A DNA stretch of 5,424 bases from CBDVAK01 sp965371945. GTDB taxonomy: Bacteria; Pseudomonadota; Gammaproteobacteria; Competibacterales; JAHEDQ01. The first letter of the stretch is position 1, and every line of letters starts with the position of its first letter. Under the pieces are notes generated by a model, which was not told the origin of the DNA, searched no databases, and saw only the letters and a program-made list of their open reading frames with translations. Made by a program: the position numbers and the translations under genes. The stretch is taken from positions 1 through 5,424 of the forward strand of contig CBDVAK010000245.1 of NCBI GenBank assembly GCA_965371945.1, given 5' to 3'. Below are positions 1 to 5,424 of this stretch, piece by piece.

Positions 1-1
1 T

Positions 2-748
2 GTCATCGGCATCCAGAATCAGCAGACCTACGACTTCGCTGCTTACGCGAATAGCTCTCTCTCGATTGCGCTGGCGGGCGCGCTCGCTATCGTAATCTGG
101 TACCTTCCCCCGTCGCCACGTCCCGAGAAGGTATTCTTGCGCCTGCTCGCACGCTTTTTTGAACACAGCGAGCATCTGATGTCGCGTCTGGCCCTGGCTC
201 GGGATCAGAAAAAAAGCAGTATCGGCGGGCGCTGGAAAACGGCTTTGTACCAGGCCGATCTCCTGGAGTTGCCGCAGAAGCTGGCGTTGTGGGGCGGCAG
301 GATCGACCATCGGACGTTTCCCGACAACAGTCCCGAGCAGGTGGCGGCGCTGGTTACCAGCCTCGAGGCGTTCGCCCTTCGGATCAAGGCGCTGGCCGAC
401 ACGCGCGACTTTCCACAAGCGGATCTGCTGGTGCGGGAGTTGCGCGATGACGTGCGGTCCTGGCGTCTGATTGTCGAACAGCATCTCCGCCTCTGGGCCG
501 ACAACCCAGCCATGGCGCTGGGCCCGAGCGCCGAATTGCAGGATCGGCTGACGGCGCGGCTGGCCAGGCTGGAAACCCGTGTCGAAGAGGTCTTTGGTCT
601 GGCCGGCGAGGGTCAGCTCAGCGCCGGGGACTATGAGAATTTCTACCGACTGCTGGGCGCATACCGGGGCCTGTCGGAAGCCGGAATCGGCTATGCGCGG
701 CTTGCCGAGAAGATCAACTGGGGCCAGTGGCGTGAAGCGCGGTTTTAG
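2..748 (+). CDS. FUSC family transporter, C-terminal part (5' end off window)
   Basis: The frame is open from the window edge to the TAG at 746-748, giving 248 residues of a longer protein. It begins with a YDFAAYANSSL segment leading into one hydrophobic helix (about residues 15-37 of the fragment, ending WYLPPSP). A long soluble, mostly helical region follows and ends in INWGQWREARF. This arrangement, a final membrane helix after an 'NQ..YDFA' stretch and then a helical cytoplasmic tail closing on 'W.QWRE.RF', is what I know from the FUSC/aromatic acid exporter family (AaeB and fusaric-acid-resistance type), inner-membrane pumps usually of 650-750 residues. A TTG at 137 could be mistaken for a start, but the membrane helix lies upstream of it in the same frame. 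The substrate cannot be told from this fragment. The MscS-type gene starts 54 bases after the stop on the same strand, so the two may be co-transcribed. Confidence 0.82.
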   Translation, partial: VIGIQNQQTYDFAAYANSSLSIALAGALAIVIWYLPPSPRPEKVFLRLLARFFEHSEHLMSRLALARDQKKSSIGGRWKTALYQADLLELPQKLALWGGRIDHRTFPDNSPEQVAALVTSLEAFALRIKALADTRDFPQADLLVRELRDDVRSWRLIVEQHLRLWADNPAMALGPSAELQDRLTARLARLETRVEEVFGLAGEGQLSAGDYENFYRLLGAYRGLSEAGIGYARLAEKINWGQWREARF

Positions 749-802
749 CCCGCAATTCTCTGCCCGTGTGCGAGCGGGTGGCGCGGAGCCTTGGATGCAC
801 AT

Positions 803-2671
803 ATGAATCGGACTGCCAGGCTCGTTCGGATCATAGTCTCGCCCGCACCTGTCTTTGTCATTCTCCTGCTGTCCGCGTCGTTGGCCGTTGCGCAAAGCGC
901 GGTGGGAAACTTCGATCCCTTTCCGTTGCGACCGGCGAACACCTCGAGCCCGCGAGACTCGCTGCGCAGCTTCAATACCAGCCTCACCCAGGCTGGACTT
1001 GAGTTCCGGGCCCGTGAACCTCGTGAGGTGGTGGTCAGATCCCTGGCACGCGCCCAGGAAACCCTTGACCTGAGCAAACTGTCGGCGCGGGGGAGGCACA
1101 ACAAAGAACTCGAGTCCGCGCTGTTTTTGAAAGAGATACTGGATCGAATCGAGTTACCCCCGGAGCAGGAGATCCCGGGTGTCGAGGAGGTCGAGAACAA
1201 GGAACATGGCGTTGACCAGTGGACCATACCCAATACCAGTATCACGATTGCCAGGGTTGTGGAGGGACCGCGGGTTGGAGAGTTTCTGTTCACGGCCGAG
1301 ACCGTTGGTCGGCTCGAGGAATTTTATGAGCGCGCCAAGGACCTGCCCTACAAACCAGGCGCGCTGGTCGGCTTGTACGAAGAGGTCGCTCACAGCCCGG
1401 GAGCAATCGTGCCCCAGGTTTTGGCGGACGCGCTACCCGCATGGTCGAAGCGCGTGGTCCTTGGTGAGGCGCTTTGGCAGTGGCTGGCGTTTGCGATAGT
1501 GGTGGGCGCGACACTTTTCCTTTTGCGTGGATTCGTGCGCTTGGGGTGCCGGTGGGACGAACGACATCGGAATGCCGGGGCGCTCAAACGGTTGGGGCTG
1601 CTGATCGGCGTGGTTGCCGGCATTGGCGTCCTTGCCCTGGCCCGCTTGATCATTGTCTACGCCATCCAGTTTCTCAGTGACTGGTACGTTCTGGTCTCCG
1701 CGGCCATCTGGATCGCAATCTTCATCGGAATCGCCTGGCTGGTAGTGCTCGCCACCAGTCGTATCGCCGAGGCCATCAACGATGCCCGGCAGGTCAAACA
1801 GGGTAGTGTCGATGGGCAGCTCGTGCGGACTCTGTTTCGCCTGTTGAGCATTGTCATGCTGGTTCTCCTGCTGTTTTACGCGGCTACCTTTTTCGGGATA
1901 CCGCTCACGCCGGTGGCGGCCGGCCTCGGCATCGGCGGTATCGCGCTTGCGCTTGCGGTGCGCCCGACGCTAGAAAATGTCATCGGTGGCCTCACCCTGT
2001 TTGCCGACAAACCGGTCAAAATTGGCGAGTTTTGTCGCTTCGGCAGCGAGTACGGAGTGGTCGAGGAAATCGGCCTTCGCTCGACCCGTCTGCGGACCCT
2101 CGATGACACTCTGGTCAGCGTCCCCAATGCCGATTTTTCGCAGCGGGAGCTGGTCAATTACGCGCGCCGAACGCAGCGCCTCTACCGGACCATGCTGGGC
2201 TTGCGCTACGAGACCACGCCGGAACAATTGCGCTACCTGATGACCCGGCTGCGGGAAATGCTGCTCGGCCATCCCAAGGTTTCTCCGGAGTTGCTGCACG
2301 TTCGCTTCCATGGATTCGGTGCCTACTCCCTGGACGTCGAGATCTTCGCCTACATCCGCGCGACCGAGTGGCTCGACTATCGGGCCATTCGCGAGGACAT
2401 CAACCTGAGGATCATGGATATCGTCAAGGAGGCAGGTACCGGTTTCGCGTTTCCGTCGCAAACGACTTATCTGGGCCGTGATTCAGGTCTCGATGCCGAA
2501 CGCGGGCAGCAGGCGGAAAGCGAAGTGGAAAAGTGGCGATCCCGGGGGCAGTTGCCGTTTCCGGACTTCGATGAGGGTCTGCAGTGGGACAAACAGGATA
2601 TTCTCGACTACCCGCCCCAGGGTTCACCCGGTTACAAGCCGCGCAAGGGGTTGTCAGACCCGCAGCCGTAA
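803..2671 (+). CDS. MscS-family mechanosensitive ion channel with N-terminal periplasmic domain
   Basis: The protein has 622 residues from the ATG at 803. MscS-type channels open under membrane tension and release small solutes during hypo-osmotic shock. Residues 1-30 look like a signal peptide (basic start, hydrophobic core, LAVA before QS). Residues 31 to about 215 form a soluble, presumably periplasmic part containing the WTIPNTSITIARVVEGPR stretch. Hydrophobic helices lie near 220-244, 262-290, 296-318 and 342-365. The MscS core follows: a Gly/Ala-rich pore helix (AAGLGIGGIALALAV, 373-387), a beta domain with VVEEIGLRSTRLRTLD and VPNADF (about 400-455), and the C-terminal alpha/beta domain ending in GFAFPSQTTYLGRD (about 547-560). 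A hydrophilic tail with LPFPDF and LDYPPQGSP closes it. An in-frame TTG at 791 is an alternative start. I prefer ATG 803 because the signal peptide fits better, though its ribosome site is weak (GGAT at 793-796). The stop is TAA at 2669-2671, and no defect is visible. Confidence 0.93.
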   Translation: MNRTARLVRIIVSPAPVFVILLLSASLAVAQSAVGNFDPFPLRPANTSSPRDSLRSFNTSLTQAGLEFRAREPREVVVRSLARAQETLDLSKLSARGRHNKELESALFLKEILDRIELPPEQEIPGVEEVENKEHGVDQWTIPNTSITIARVVEGPRVGEFLFTAETVGRLEEFYERAKDLPYKPGALVGLYEEVAHSPGAIVPQVLADALPAWSKRVVLGEALWQWLAFAIVVGATLFLLRGFVRLGCRWDERHRNAGALKRLGLLIGVVAGIGVLALARLIIVYAIQFLSDWYVLVSAAIWIAIFIGIAWLVVLATSRIAEAINDARQVKQGSVDGQLVRTLFRLLSIVMLVLLLFYAATFFGIPLTPVAAGLGIGGIALALAVRPTLENVIGGLTLFADKPVKIGEFCRFGSEYGVVEEIGLRSTRLRTLDDTLVSVPNADFSQRELVNYARRTQRLYRTMLGLRYETTPEQLRYLMTRLREMLLGHPKVSPELLHVRFHGFGAYSLDVEIFAYIRATEWLDYRAIREDINLRIMDIVKEAGTGFAFPSQTTYLGRDSGLDAERGQQAESEVEKWRSRGQLPFPDFDEGLQWDKQDILDYPPQGSPGYKPRKGLSDPQP

Positions 2672-2723
2672 CCACGCGCCGGCCCATGGCTCAGCCGTAT
2701 TGGCCCGGAAAGACAGAGAACCC

Positions 2724-2801
2724 ATGGCACCGTTTCAAATAGCTTCGCTGTTTCTGATCCTGTTCGCAGCCGTGTCTATCGTCTTGCGCCATCCAGAGTG
2801 A
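2724..2801 (+). CDS. possible 25-residue hydrophobic mini-protein or gene remnant
   Basis: ATG 2724 to TGA 2799-2801 encodes 25 residues, MAPFQIASLFLILFAAVSIV then LRHPE. That is one hydrophobic helix of about 18 residues with a short charged end. A purine-rich GGAAAGA (2707-2713) and AGAGAA (2715-2720) lie just upstream and could serve as a weak ribosome site. Its stop codon falls inside the palindromic control region of the toxin-antitoxin operon. Two readings are possible: a small single-pass membrane protein, or a remnant of a larger membrane protein. The start resembles, from memory, the N-termini of CPA1-type sodium/proton antiporters (an 'M.PFQIA..L..L.A' pattern), but the resemblance stops after about 16 residues and no more of such a gene is visible downstream. 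Its expression is unproven. Confidence 0.3.
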   Translation: MAPFQIASLFLILFAAVSIVLRHPE

Positions 2802-2812
2802 CAGTATAGTAT
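2784..2812 (+). promoter_or_regulatory. probable promoter of the toxin-antitoxin operon, near-leaderless
   Basis: A -35-like TTGCGC (2784-2789) and a -10-like TAGTAT (2807-2812) are separated by 17 bases. An overlapping TATAGT (2805-2810) is an alternative -10 with a 15-base spacer. Initiation about seven bases downstream would fall at about 2818-2820, on the antitoxin ATG at 2819. No Shine-Dalgarno sequence precedes that ATG, which fits a leaderless or near-leaderless message. The hexamers are imperfect, so this is inference from position and spacing. Confidence 0.45.
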
Positions 2813-2816
2813 CACT
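2797..2816. promoter_or_regulatory. 20-bp imperfect palindrome, probable antitoxin operator
   Basis: The sequence AGTGACAGTATAGTATCACT equals its own reverse complement at 16 of 20 positions. It has perfect 5-bp ends (AGTGA/TCACT) and a TATA centre. It covers the proposed -10 element and ends two bases before the antitoxin start codon. Phd/YefM-family antitoxins are known to bind palindromes in their own promoters, alone or with the toxin, and repress the operon. That makes this the obvious candidate operator; binding itself is inferred. Confidence 0.55.
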
Positions 2817-2818
2817 TT

Positions 2819-3076
2819 ATGAAAACAGAGTTGGTCACCACGCTAAAGCGCCAGGCAACCAAGATTCTTGCTGAATTGCATGAATCCAAAGAGCCTGTTT
2901 TAATAACTGAACATGGTCAACCATCGGCCTACCTTGTAGATGTGAATGATTTCGAGCTTATGCAAAGTCGCATGCGTATTCTCGAGGGTATAGCCAGGGG
3001 CGAAAGGGCCATTTTTGAGAATCGCTCCTTTAGCCAGTCGGAAGCAAAAGAGGCGATGAGCAAGTGGCTCAAATAA
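2819..3076 (+). CDS. type II toxin-antitoxin system antitoxin, Phd/YefM family
   Basis: The protein has 85 residues and the usual two-part layout of the family. The N-terminal half (about 1-50) is the Phd/YefM DNA-binding and dimerisation fold, with EPVLITEHGQPSAYLVDVNDFE, the typical 'pv.it.hG.p.a.lv....fe' pattern, at about 26-47. The C-terminal half (about 51-85) is charged and helical (RILEGIARGERAIFENRSFS, then EAKEAMSKWLK) and would wrap around and neutralise the toxin. The antitoxin should also autorepress the operon through the palindrome just upstream. The ATG at 2819 has no ribosome-binding site in front of it, consistent with a leaderless message. The toxin reading frame overlaps its last 13 bases. 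GC content is well below that of the flanking transporter genes, suggesting acquired DNA. Family assignment is firm; the exact partner class rests on the neighbouring gene. Confidence 0.93.
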   Translation: MKTELVTTLKRQATKILAELHESKEPVLITEHGQPSAYLVDVNDFELMQSRMRILEGIARGERAIFENRSFSQSEAKEAMSKWLK

Positions 3077-3381
3077 TCTGGACTGAGCCTGCTTTATCTG
3101 ATCTAAATGAAATTGCCGAATATATAGCACTTGACAAAATTGATGCCGCACGACGTCTGCTCAAGAAAGTATTTTCCAGTGTTGAACGTCTTGAGCATTT
3201 TCCAGAATCGGGTCGTATACCGCCAGAGCTAGGGTTCTCAATATATCGTGAAATCATTGTTGGTCCGTGTCGGATTTTTTATCGTATTGATGAAAATGAA
3301 GTATACATACTTTCTGTGATGCGAGGAGAAATGCAACTCCGAAAGTATTTGCTTGATGATAGAACGCAGGGCAGCCACTAA
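3064..3381 (+). CDS. type II toxin-antitoxin system toxin, RelE/ParE family
   Basis: The protein has 105 residues, a usual length for the RelE/ParE superfamily. The visible pattern is typical: an N-terminal strand (IIWTEPAL), a helix with DLNEIAEYIA (13-22), a second helix (about 26-45), FPESGR (46-51), YREIIVGPCRIFYRI (61-75) and a final strand with ILSVMRGE (82-89). RelE members cut mRNA on the ribosome and ParE members poison DNA gyrase. The YREI...CRIFYRI and VMRGE arrangement is nearer ParE and its relatives, but the target cannot be decided from sequence alone. The start is GTG at 3064, inside the antitoxin gene, with a purine-rich AAAAGAGG (3046-3053) ten bases upstream as its ribosome site. 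The 13-base overlap suggests translational coupling. All core segments are present, so it looks intact. Confidence 0.9.
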   Translation: MAQIIWTEPALSDLNEIAEYIALDKIDAARRLLKKVFSSVERLEHFPESGRIPPELGFSIYREIIVGPCRIFYRIDENEVYILSVMRGEMQLRKYLLDDRTQGSH

Positions 3382-3466
3382 CATAAAGGGTTCAGCCCGA
3401 CCCAAGGCAAGATCTGTCAACAAAGTTACTCGCTTGCTTGTCTTTTCGCCCGTCTTCCGCGTTGTT

Positions 3467-3495
3467 TCGACAGCAGTCAGAAGCCCTGCTATCTT
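3467..3495 (+). promoter_or_regulatory. candidate sigma-70 promoter for the AspT-like transporter gene
   Basis: TCGACA (3467-3472, five of six matches to TTGACA) and TATCTT (3490-3495, four of six matches to TATAAT) are spaced by 17 bases. Transcription would start near 3502 and leave a leader of about 30 bases. The rest of the 3382-3531 gap shows no convincing gene, and no clear terminator with a U-run was seen after the toxin gene. Read-through from the toxin operon is therefore also possible. Confidence 0.45.
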
Positions 3496-3520
3496 GTACA
3501 CACCCTCTACGCGGATCTAT

Positions 3521-3524
3521 GGAG
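3521..3524 (+). promoter_or_regulatory. ribosome-binding site deciding the AspT-like start
   Basis: GGAG lies seven bases before the ATG at 3532. A second in-frame ATG at 3538 would be 13 bases away, so 3532 is the preferred start. Confidence 0.6.
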
Positions 3525-3531
3525 CTGCCTC

Positions 3532-5220
3532 ATGGAAATGCTGAAATCATTGTTTGCAGCCTCTCCCATTATCGCGTTGTTCATGTGCGTAGCGCTCGGT
3601 TATGCCATTGGCAAGGTGCGCATCGGGAAGTTCCAGCTCGGCGGCATCCCCGGGACGCTGTTCGCGGCCATCATCATCGGTCAGATTGGTGTCGAGGTGG
3701 ACGACAACGTCAAGGCTATCGCGTTCGCACTTTTCATCTATTCGCTCGGGTACGTGAGCGGGCCACAATTCTTCGGCAGTCTCGGGCGCAGCACCTTCAA
3801 CCAGGTTCATCTGGCATTTTTCAGCAGCGCCGCCATTTTCGCCACTGTATGGGGGCTTGCCTATGTCCTGGACCTGGACAAGGGCACGGCGGCCGGGCTG
3901 TTGGCAGGTGCCACCACTGAGTCAGCGTCGGTGGGAACGGCTGGGGAAGCGCTGGCACACCTGGGGTTGGATGCCGACAAGGTGAAGACCTTGCAGTCAA
4001 ACATCGGTGTGACCTACGCGGTGACCTATCTGTTCGGGTTTACCCTGGTGGTGTTTTTCGTGAGCACGTTGGCGCCACGGCTCCTGGGTGTCGACCTGAA
4101 GGCGGCCGCGAAAGCCTACGAGGGTGAGTTGGGGGATGTAGACGAGGATCTCGAGCCTGGTCAGCAGGAAGTGCTCCGGGAGGAAGTGGCCCGAGTGTAT
4201 CGTGTTACCAACGCGGATGCCGTGGCAATGACCATTGGCCAGTACGAAGAGCGCCACAACCATCGTGTGATCGTGCAGCAGTTGATGCGTGCGGGGGAGC
4301 AGATTGACGTCACACCCGACCAACGTCTGACGATCGGGGACCGGGTGGCGCTATACGGCAAGCGGGACACGATCGTCGCAGCCGGCAATGAAATTGGCGA
4401 GGAAACAGCAAGCCTTGGCGGCATGGGTTTCGTCGGTGAGACGCGCGAGGTGGTGATCATCAAGAAACATCTCGTGGGCAGCACGATTCGGGACCTGAAA
4501 AAGCTGGTCGATCCAGAGCTTCGGCGCGGAGTGTTCGCGTCAAAACTGACCCGGGTCGGGCACACGCTGGAACTGCGGCCTGGCACCCGGCTTCAGGCCG
4601 GTGACGTGTTGACATTGTTCGGCCCGGTTGACACGGTTGCCCTCGCTGCCCAAGAGATCGGCTACTCGATGGACCAAAGCGAGAGCGTCGACTATGTCTA
4701 CCTCGGACTTGGCGTCATGACGGGGATCTTGATCGGCATGGTGTCGGTGTCAATCGCCGGCTCCCCGGTTGCTCTGCACACCGGCGGCGGCTGTTTGATA
4801 TCGGGCTTGGTGTTTGGCTGGTTACGGGCCAAGCATCCGACCTTCGGCCGCCTGCCGTCGGCGACCGCGCTGCACCTCAAGGATTTCGGTCTGGCCATCT
4901 TTATCGCCAGTGTCGGCTTGGCCACTGGGCCTCAAGCGGTGAAGCTGCTCATGGAAGAAGGCGTGGTGTTGCCATTGTTGTCGGTGGTCGTAGTGCTGGC
5001 GCCTCTCCTGAGTTCCATGTACTACGCGAAGTTCGTGCTGAAGATGAATCCGGTCGCTATCTGCGGTGCGTTGGCAGGCATATTGACCTGTACAGCCGGC
5101 CTGAACGCCGTTGTTGCCGCAGCCGACAGCGAAACCCCGGTACTTGGTTACACCATCCCCTACGCCATAGCCAACGTCTTGCTGACTCTCCTGGGCCCGG
5201 TGATCGTACTCACCGTGTGA
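3532..5220 (+). CDS. AspT/YbjL/YidE-type transporter (aspartate:alanine exchanger family) with two TrkA_C domains
   Basis: The protein has 562 residues, matching the 540-565 usual for this family (TC 2.A.81). It is a duplicated membrane protein. The first half has hydrophobic helices at about 7-26, 35-55, 62-82, 93-113 and 156-181, with the signature GATTESASVGTAGEAL (126-141). Two soluble TrkA_C/RCK_C regulatory domains follow (about 217-287 and 303-378), each with a 'l..GD...l.G..d.' turn (LTIGDRVALYGKRD, LQAGDVLTLFGPVD). The second half (about 387-560) carries GGGCLISGLVFGWLRAKHPTFG (418-439), then GLAIFIASVGLATGP (453-467). Characterised AspT exchanges aspartate for alanine across the inner membrane and, with aspartate decarboxylase, builds a proton gradient. 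No decarboxylase gene is present here, and YbjL/YidE relatives have unknown substrates, so the substrate is open. It probably has its own promoter, and it converges with the minus-strand frame downstream. It appears complete. Confidence 0.92.
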   Translation: MEMLKSLFAASPIIALFMCVALGYAIGKVRIGKFQLGGIPGTLFAAIIIGQIGVEVDDNVKAIAFALFIYSLGYVSGPQFFGSLGRSTFNQVHLAFFSSAAIFATVWGLAYVLDLDKGTAAGLLAGATTESASVGTAGEALAHLGLDADKVKTLQSNIGVTYAVTYLFGFTLVVFFVSTLAPRLLGVDLKAAAKAYEGELGDVDEDLEPGQQEVLREEVARVYRVTNADAVAMTIGQYEERHNHRVIVQQLMRAGEQIDVTPDQRLTIGDRVALYGKRDTIVAAGNEIGEETASLGGMGFVGETREVVIIKKHLVGSTIRDLKKLVDPELRRGVFASKLTRVGHTLELRPGTRLQAGDVLTLFGPVDTVALAAQEIGYSMDQSESVDYVYLGLGVMTGILIGMVSVSIAGSPVALHTGGGCLISGLVFGWLRAKHPTFGRLPSATALHLKDFGLAIFIASVGLATGPQAVKLLMEEGVVLPLLSVVVVLAPLLSSMYYAKFVLKMNPVAICGALAGILTCTAGLNAVVAAADSETPVLGYTIPYAIANVLLTLLGPVIVLTV

Positions 5221-5247
5221 TGTCACGTGGCGGCTCACAGCACGGTG
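5211..5247 (+). repeat. imperfect inverted repeat over the stop codon of the transporter gene
   Basis: CACCGTG (5211-5217) can pair with CACGGTG (5241-5247), and TGA (5218-5220) with TCA (5235-5237). This gives a bulged hairpin that includes the stop codon. No run of T follows, so it is at best a weak mRNA 3'-end structure and may be chance. Confidence 0.25.
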
Positions 5248-5324
5248 CGCACACGCAATCAATAAGCCTGCATCGCGTCCTGCCAGACGGTCGAAAAGAC
5301 ACCAGGCGAGATCGAAGGCACTCT

Positions 5325-5359
5325 CTGCCACCGGGGGCGGGAGGTGCCGCCGGTGGCAG
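5325..5359. terminator. 10-bp perfect inverted repeat between convergent genes, possible bidirectional terminator
   Basis: CTGCCACCGG (5325-5334) is the exact reverse complement of CCGGTGGCAG (5350-5359), around a 15-base G-rich loop. Three more pairs are possible inside the loop (GGC 5336-5338 with GCC 5346-5348). It lies 104 bases after the transporter stop and 10 bases beyond the stop of the minus-strand frame, where a shared terminator is expected. Neither side carries a T-run, so it is not a canonical intrinsic terminator. It could instead be an mRNA-stabilising stem or a copy of a dispersed palindromic repeat. Confidence 0.5.
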
Positions 5360-5369
5360 GTCGGGCAGC

Positions 5370-5424
5370 TCAGACGCCGTCGATGATGGCTTTGCGGCGG
5401 GTTTGGTATTCGCTTTTCGAGATG
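5370..5424 (-). CDS. C-terminal tail of a probable SHOCT-domain protein (partial)
   Basis: Read on the minus strand, the last 17 codons before the TGA (complement of 5370-5372) give ISKSEYQTRRKAIIDGV. The pattern 'IS..EY...R.AI.DG.' followed directly by a stop matches the end of the short SHOCT domain, a roughly 30-residue helical module often found at the C-terminus of small bacterial proteins and thought to mediate oligomerisation. The rest of the gene lies beyond the right edge, so its full identity and function cannot be given. Support is the motif, the in-frame stop, and the inverted repeat just downstream. Seventeen residues are few, so a chance match is possible. Confidence 0.5.
   Translation of the reverse strand, partial: ISKSEYQTRRKAIIDGV

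Noticed and set aside
137..748. TTG at 137 as the start of a complete 203-residue protein
   Set aside because: The frame is open to the window edge and the upstream part encodes a membrane helix typical of the same family, so this is an internal leucine codon.
791..802. TTG at 791 as the start of the channel gene
   Set aside because: It is only four codons upstream of ATG 803, its nearest purine-rich site (GGAG 785-788) is too close at two bases, and it adds acidic and polar residues ahead of the signal peptide. It cannot be fully excluded.
745..1293. Minus-strand open frame of 182 codons
   Set aside because: It lies antisense to the FUSC end and the channel gene, its translation has no recognisable domain, and the plus strand there codes for a clear family member.
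1970..2461. Minus-strand open frame of 163 codons
   Set aside because: It lies entirely antisense to the conserved MscS core, so it is a shadow of that gene in GC-rich DNA.
2663..2699. Short direct repeat CAGCCGTA (2663-2670 and 2692-2699) as a possible insertion footprint
   Set aside because: It is only eight bases, both copies are on the same side of the toxin-antitoxin module, and no matching copy lies beyond the toxin gene.
3382..3531. Possible gene or terminator in the gap after the toxin gene
   Set aside because: No frame with a family match and no stem followed by a T-run was found; only the candidate promoter and ribosome site for the next gene are supportable.
3438..3920. Plus-strand open frame of 160 codons spanning the gap and the start of the transporter
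   Set aside because: Most of it lies out of frame with the well-supported transporter gene, and its translation is rich in Arg, His and Gly with no family resemblance.
4822..5331. Minus-strand open frame of 169 codons reaching into the 3' intergenic region
   Set aside because: Most of it is antisense to the second membrane half of the transporter, it shows no domain, and it would overlap the convergent junction.

Overview
The window looks like chromosomal DNA from a moderately GC-rich Gram-negative bacterium, probably a gammaproteobacterium. The evidence is a FUSC-family transporter, an MscS-type channel with a cleavable-looking signal peptide and periplasmic domain, and hand-counted GC of about 57-60% in sample stretches of the large genes. 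Nothing visible fixes the genus.

Layout. Positions 2-748 hold the C-terminal part of a FUSC/aromatic-acid-efflux-like inner-membrane protein whose start lies off the window. After 54 bases comes a complete mechanosensitive channel of the MscS superfamily (803-2671), on the same strand and possibly co-transcribed. An intergenic stretch (2672-2818) contains a possible 25-codon hydrophobic mini-ORF and a 20-bp imperfect palindrome overlapping a promoter. It leads into a compact type II toxin-antitoxin module: a Phd/YefM-type antitoxin (2819-3076) and a RelE/ParE-type toxin (3064-3381) overlapping by 13 bases. The module is clearly more AT-rich (about 32-42% GC in three sampled lines) than the genes on either side, which fits horizontal acquisition. 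A 150-base gap (3382-3531) carries a plausible sigma-70 promoter and Shine-Dalgarno site for a complete AspT/YbjL/YidE-type transporter with two central TrkA_C (RCK_C) domains (3532-5220). The last 200 bases contain a strong 10-bp inverted repeat between convergent genes, and the tail of a minus-strand reading frame resembling the C-terminus of a SHOCT-domain protein (5370-5424).

How it fits together. Three of the large genes are envelope transport proteins (efflux, osmotic relief, amino-acid or anion exchange), but only the FUSC and MscS genes look like a transcriptional unit. The toxin-antitoxin pair appears to be an autonomous, self-regulated insertion between two ordinary housekeeping loci. 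I found no RNA gene, CRISPR array, transposase or clearly new system. The most informative loci are the toxin-antitoxin control region, where the operator, promoter and start codon are stacked within about 35 bases, and the mini-ORF beside it.
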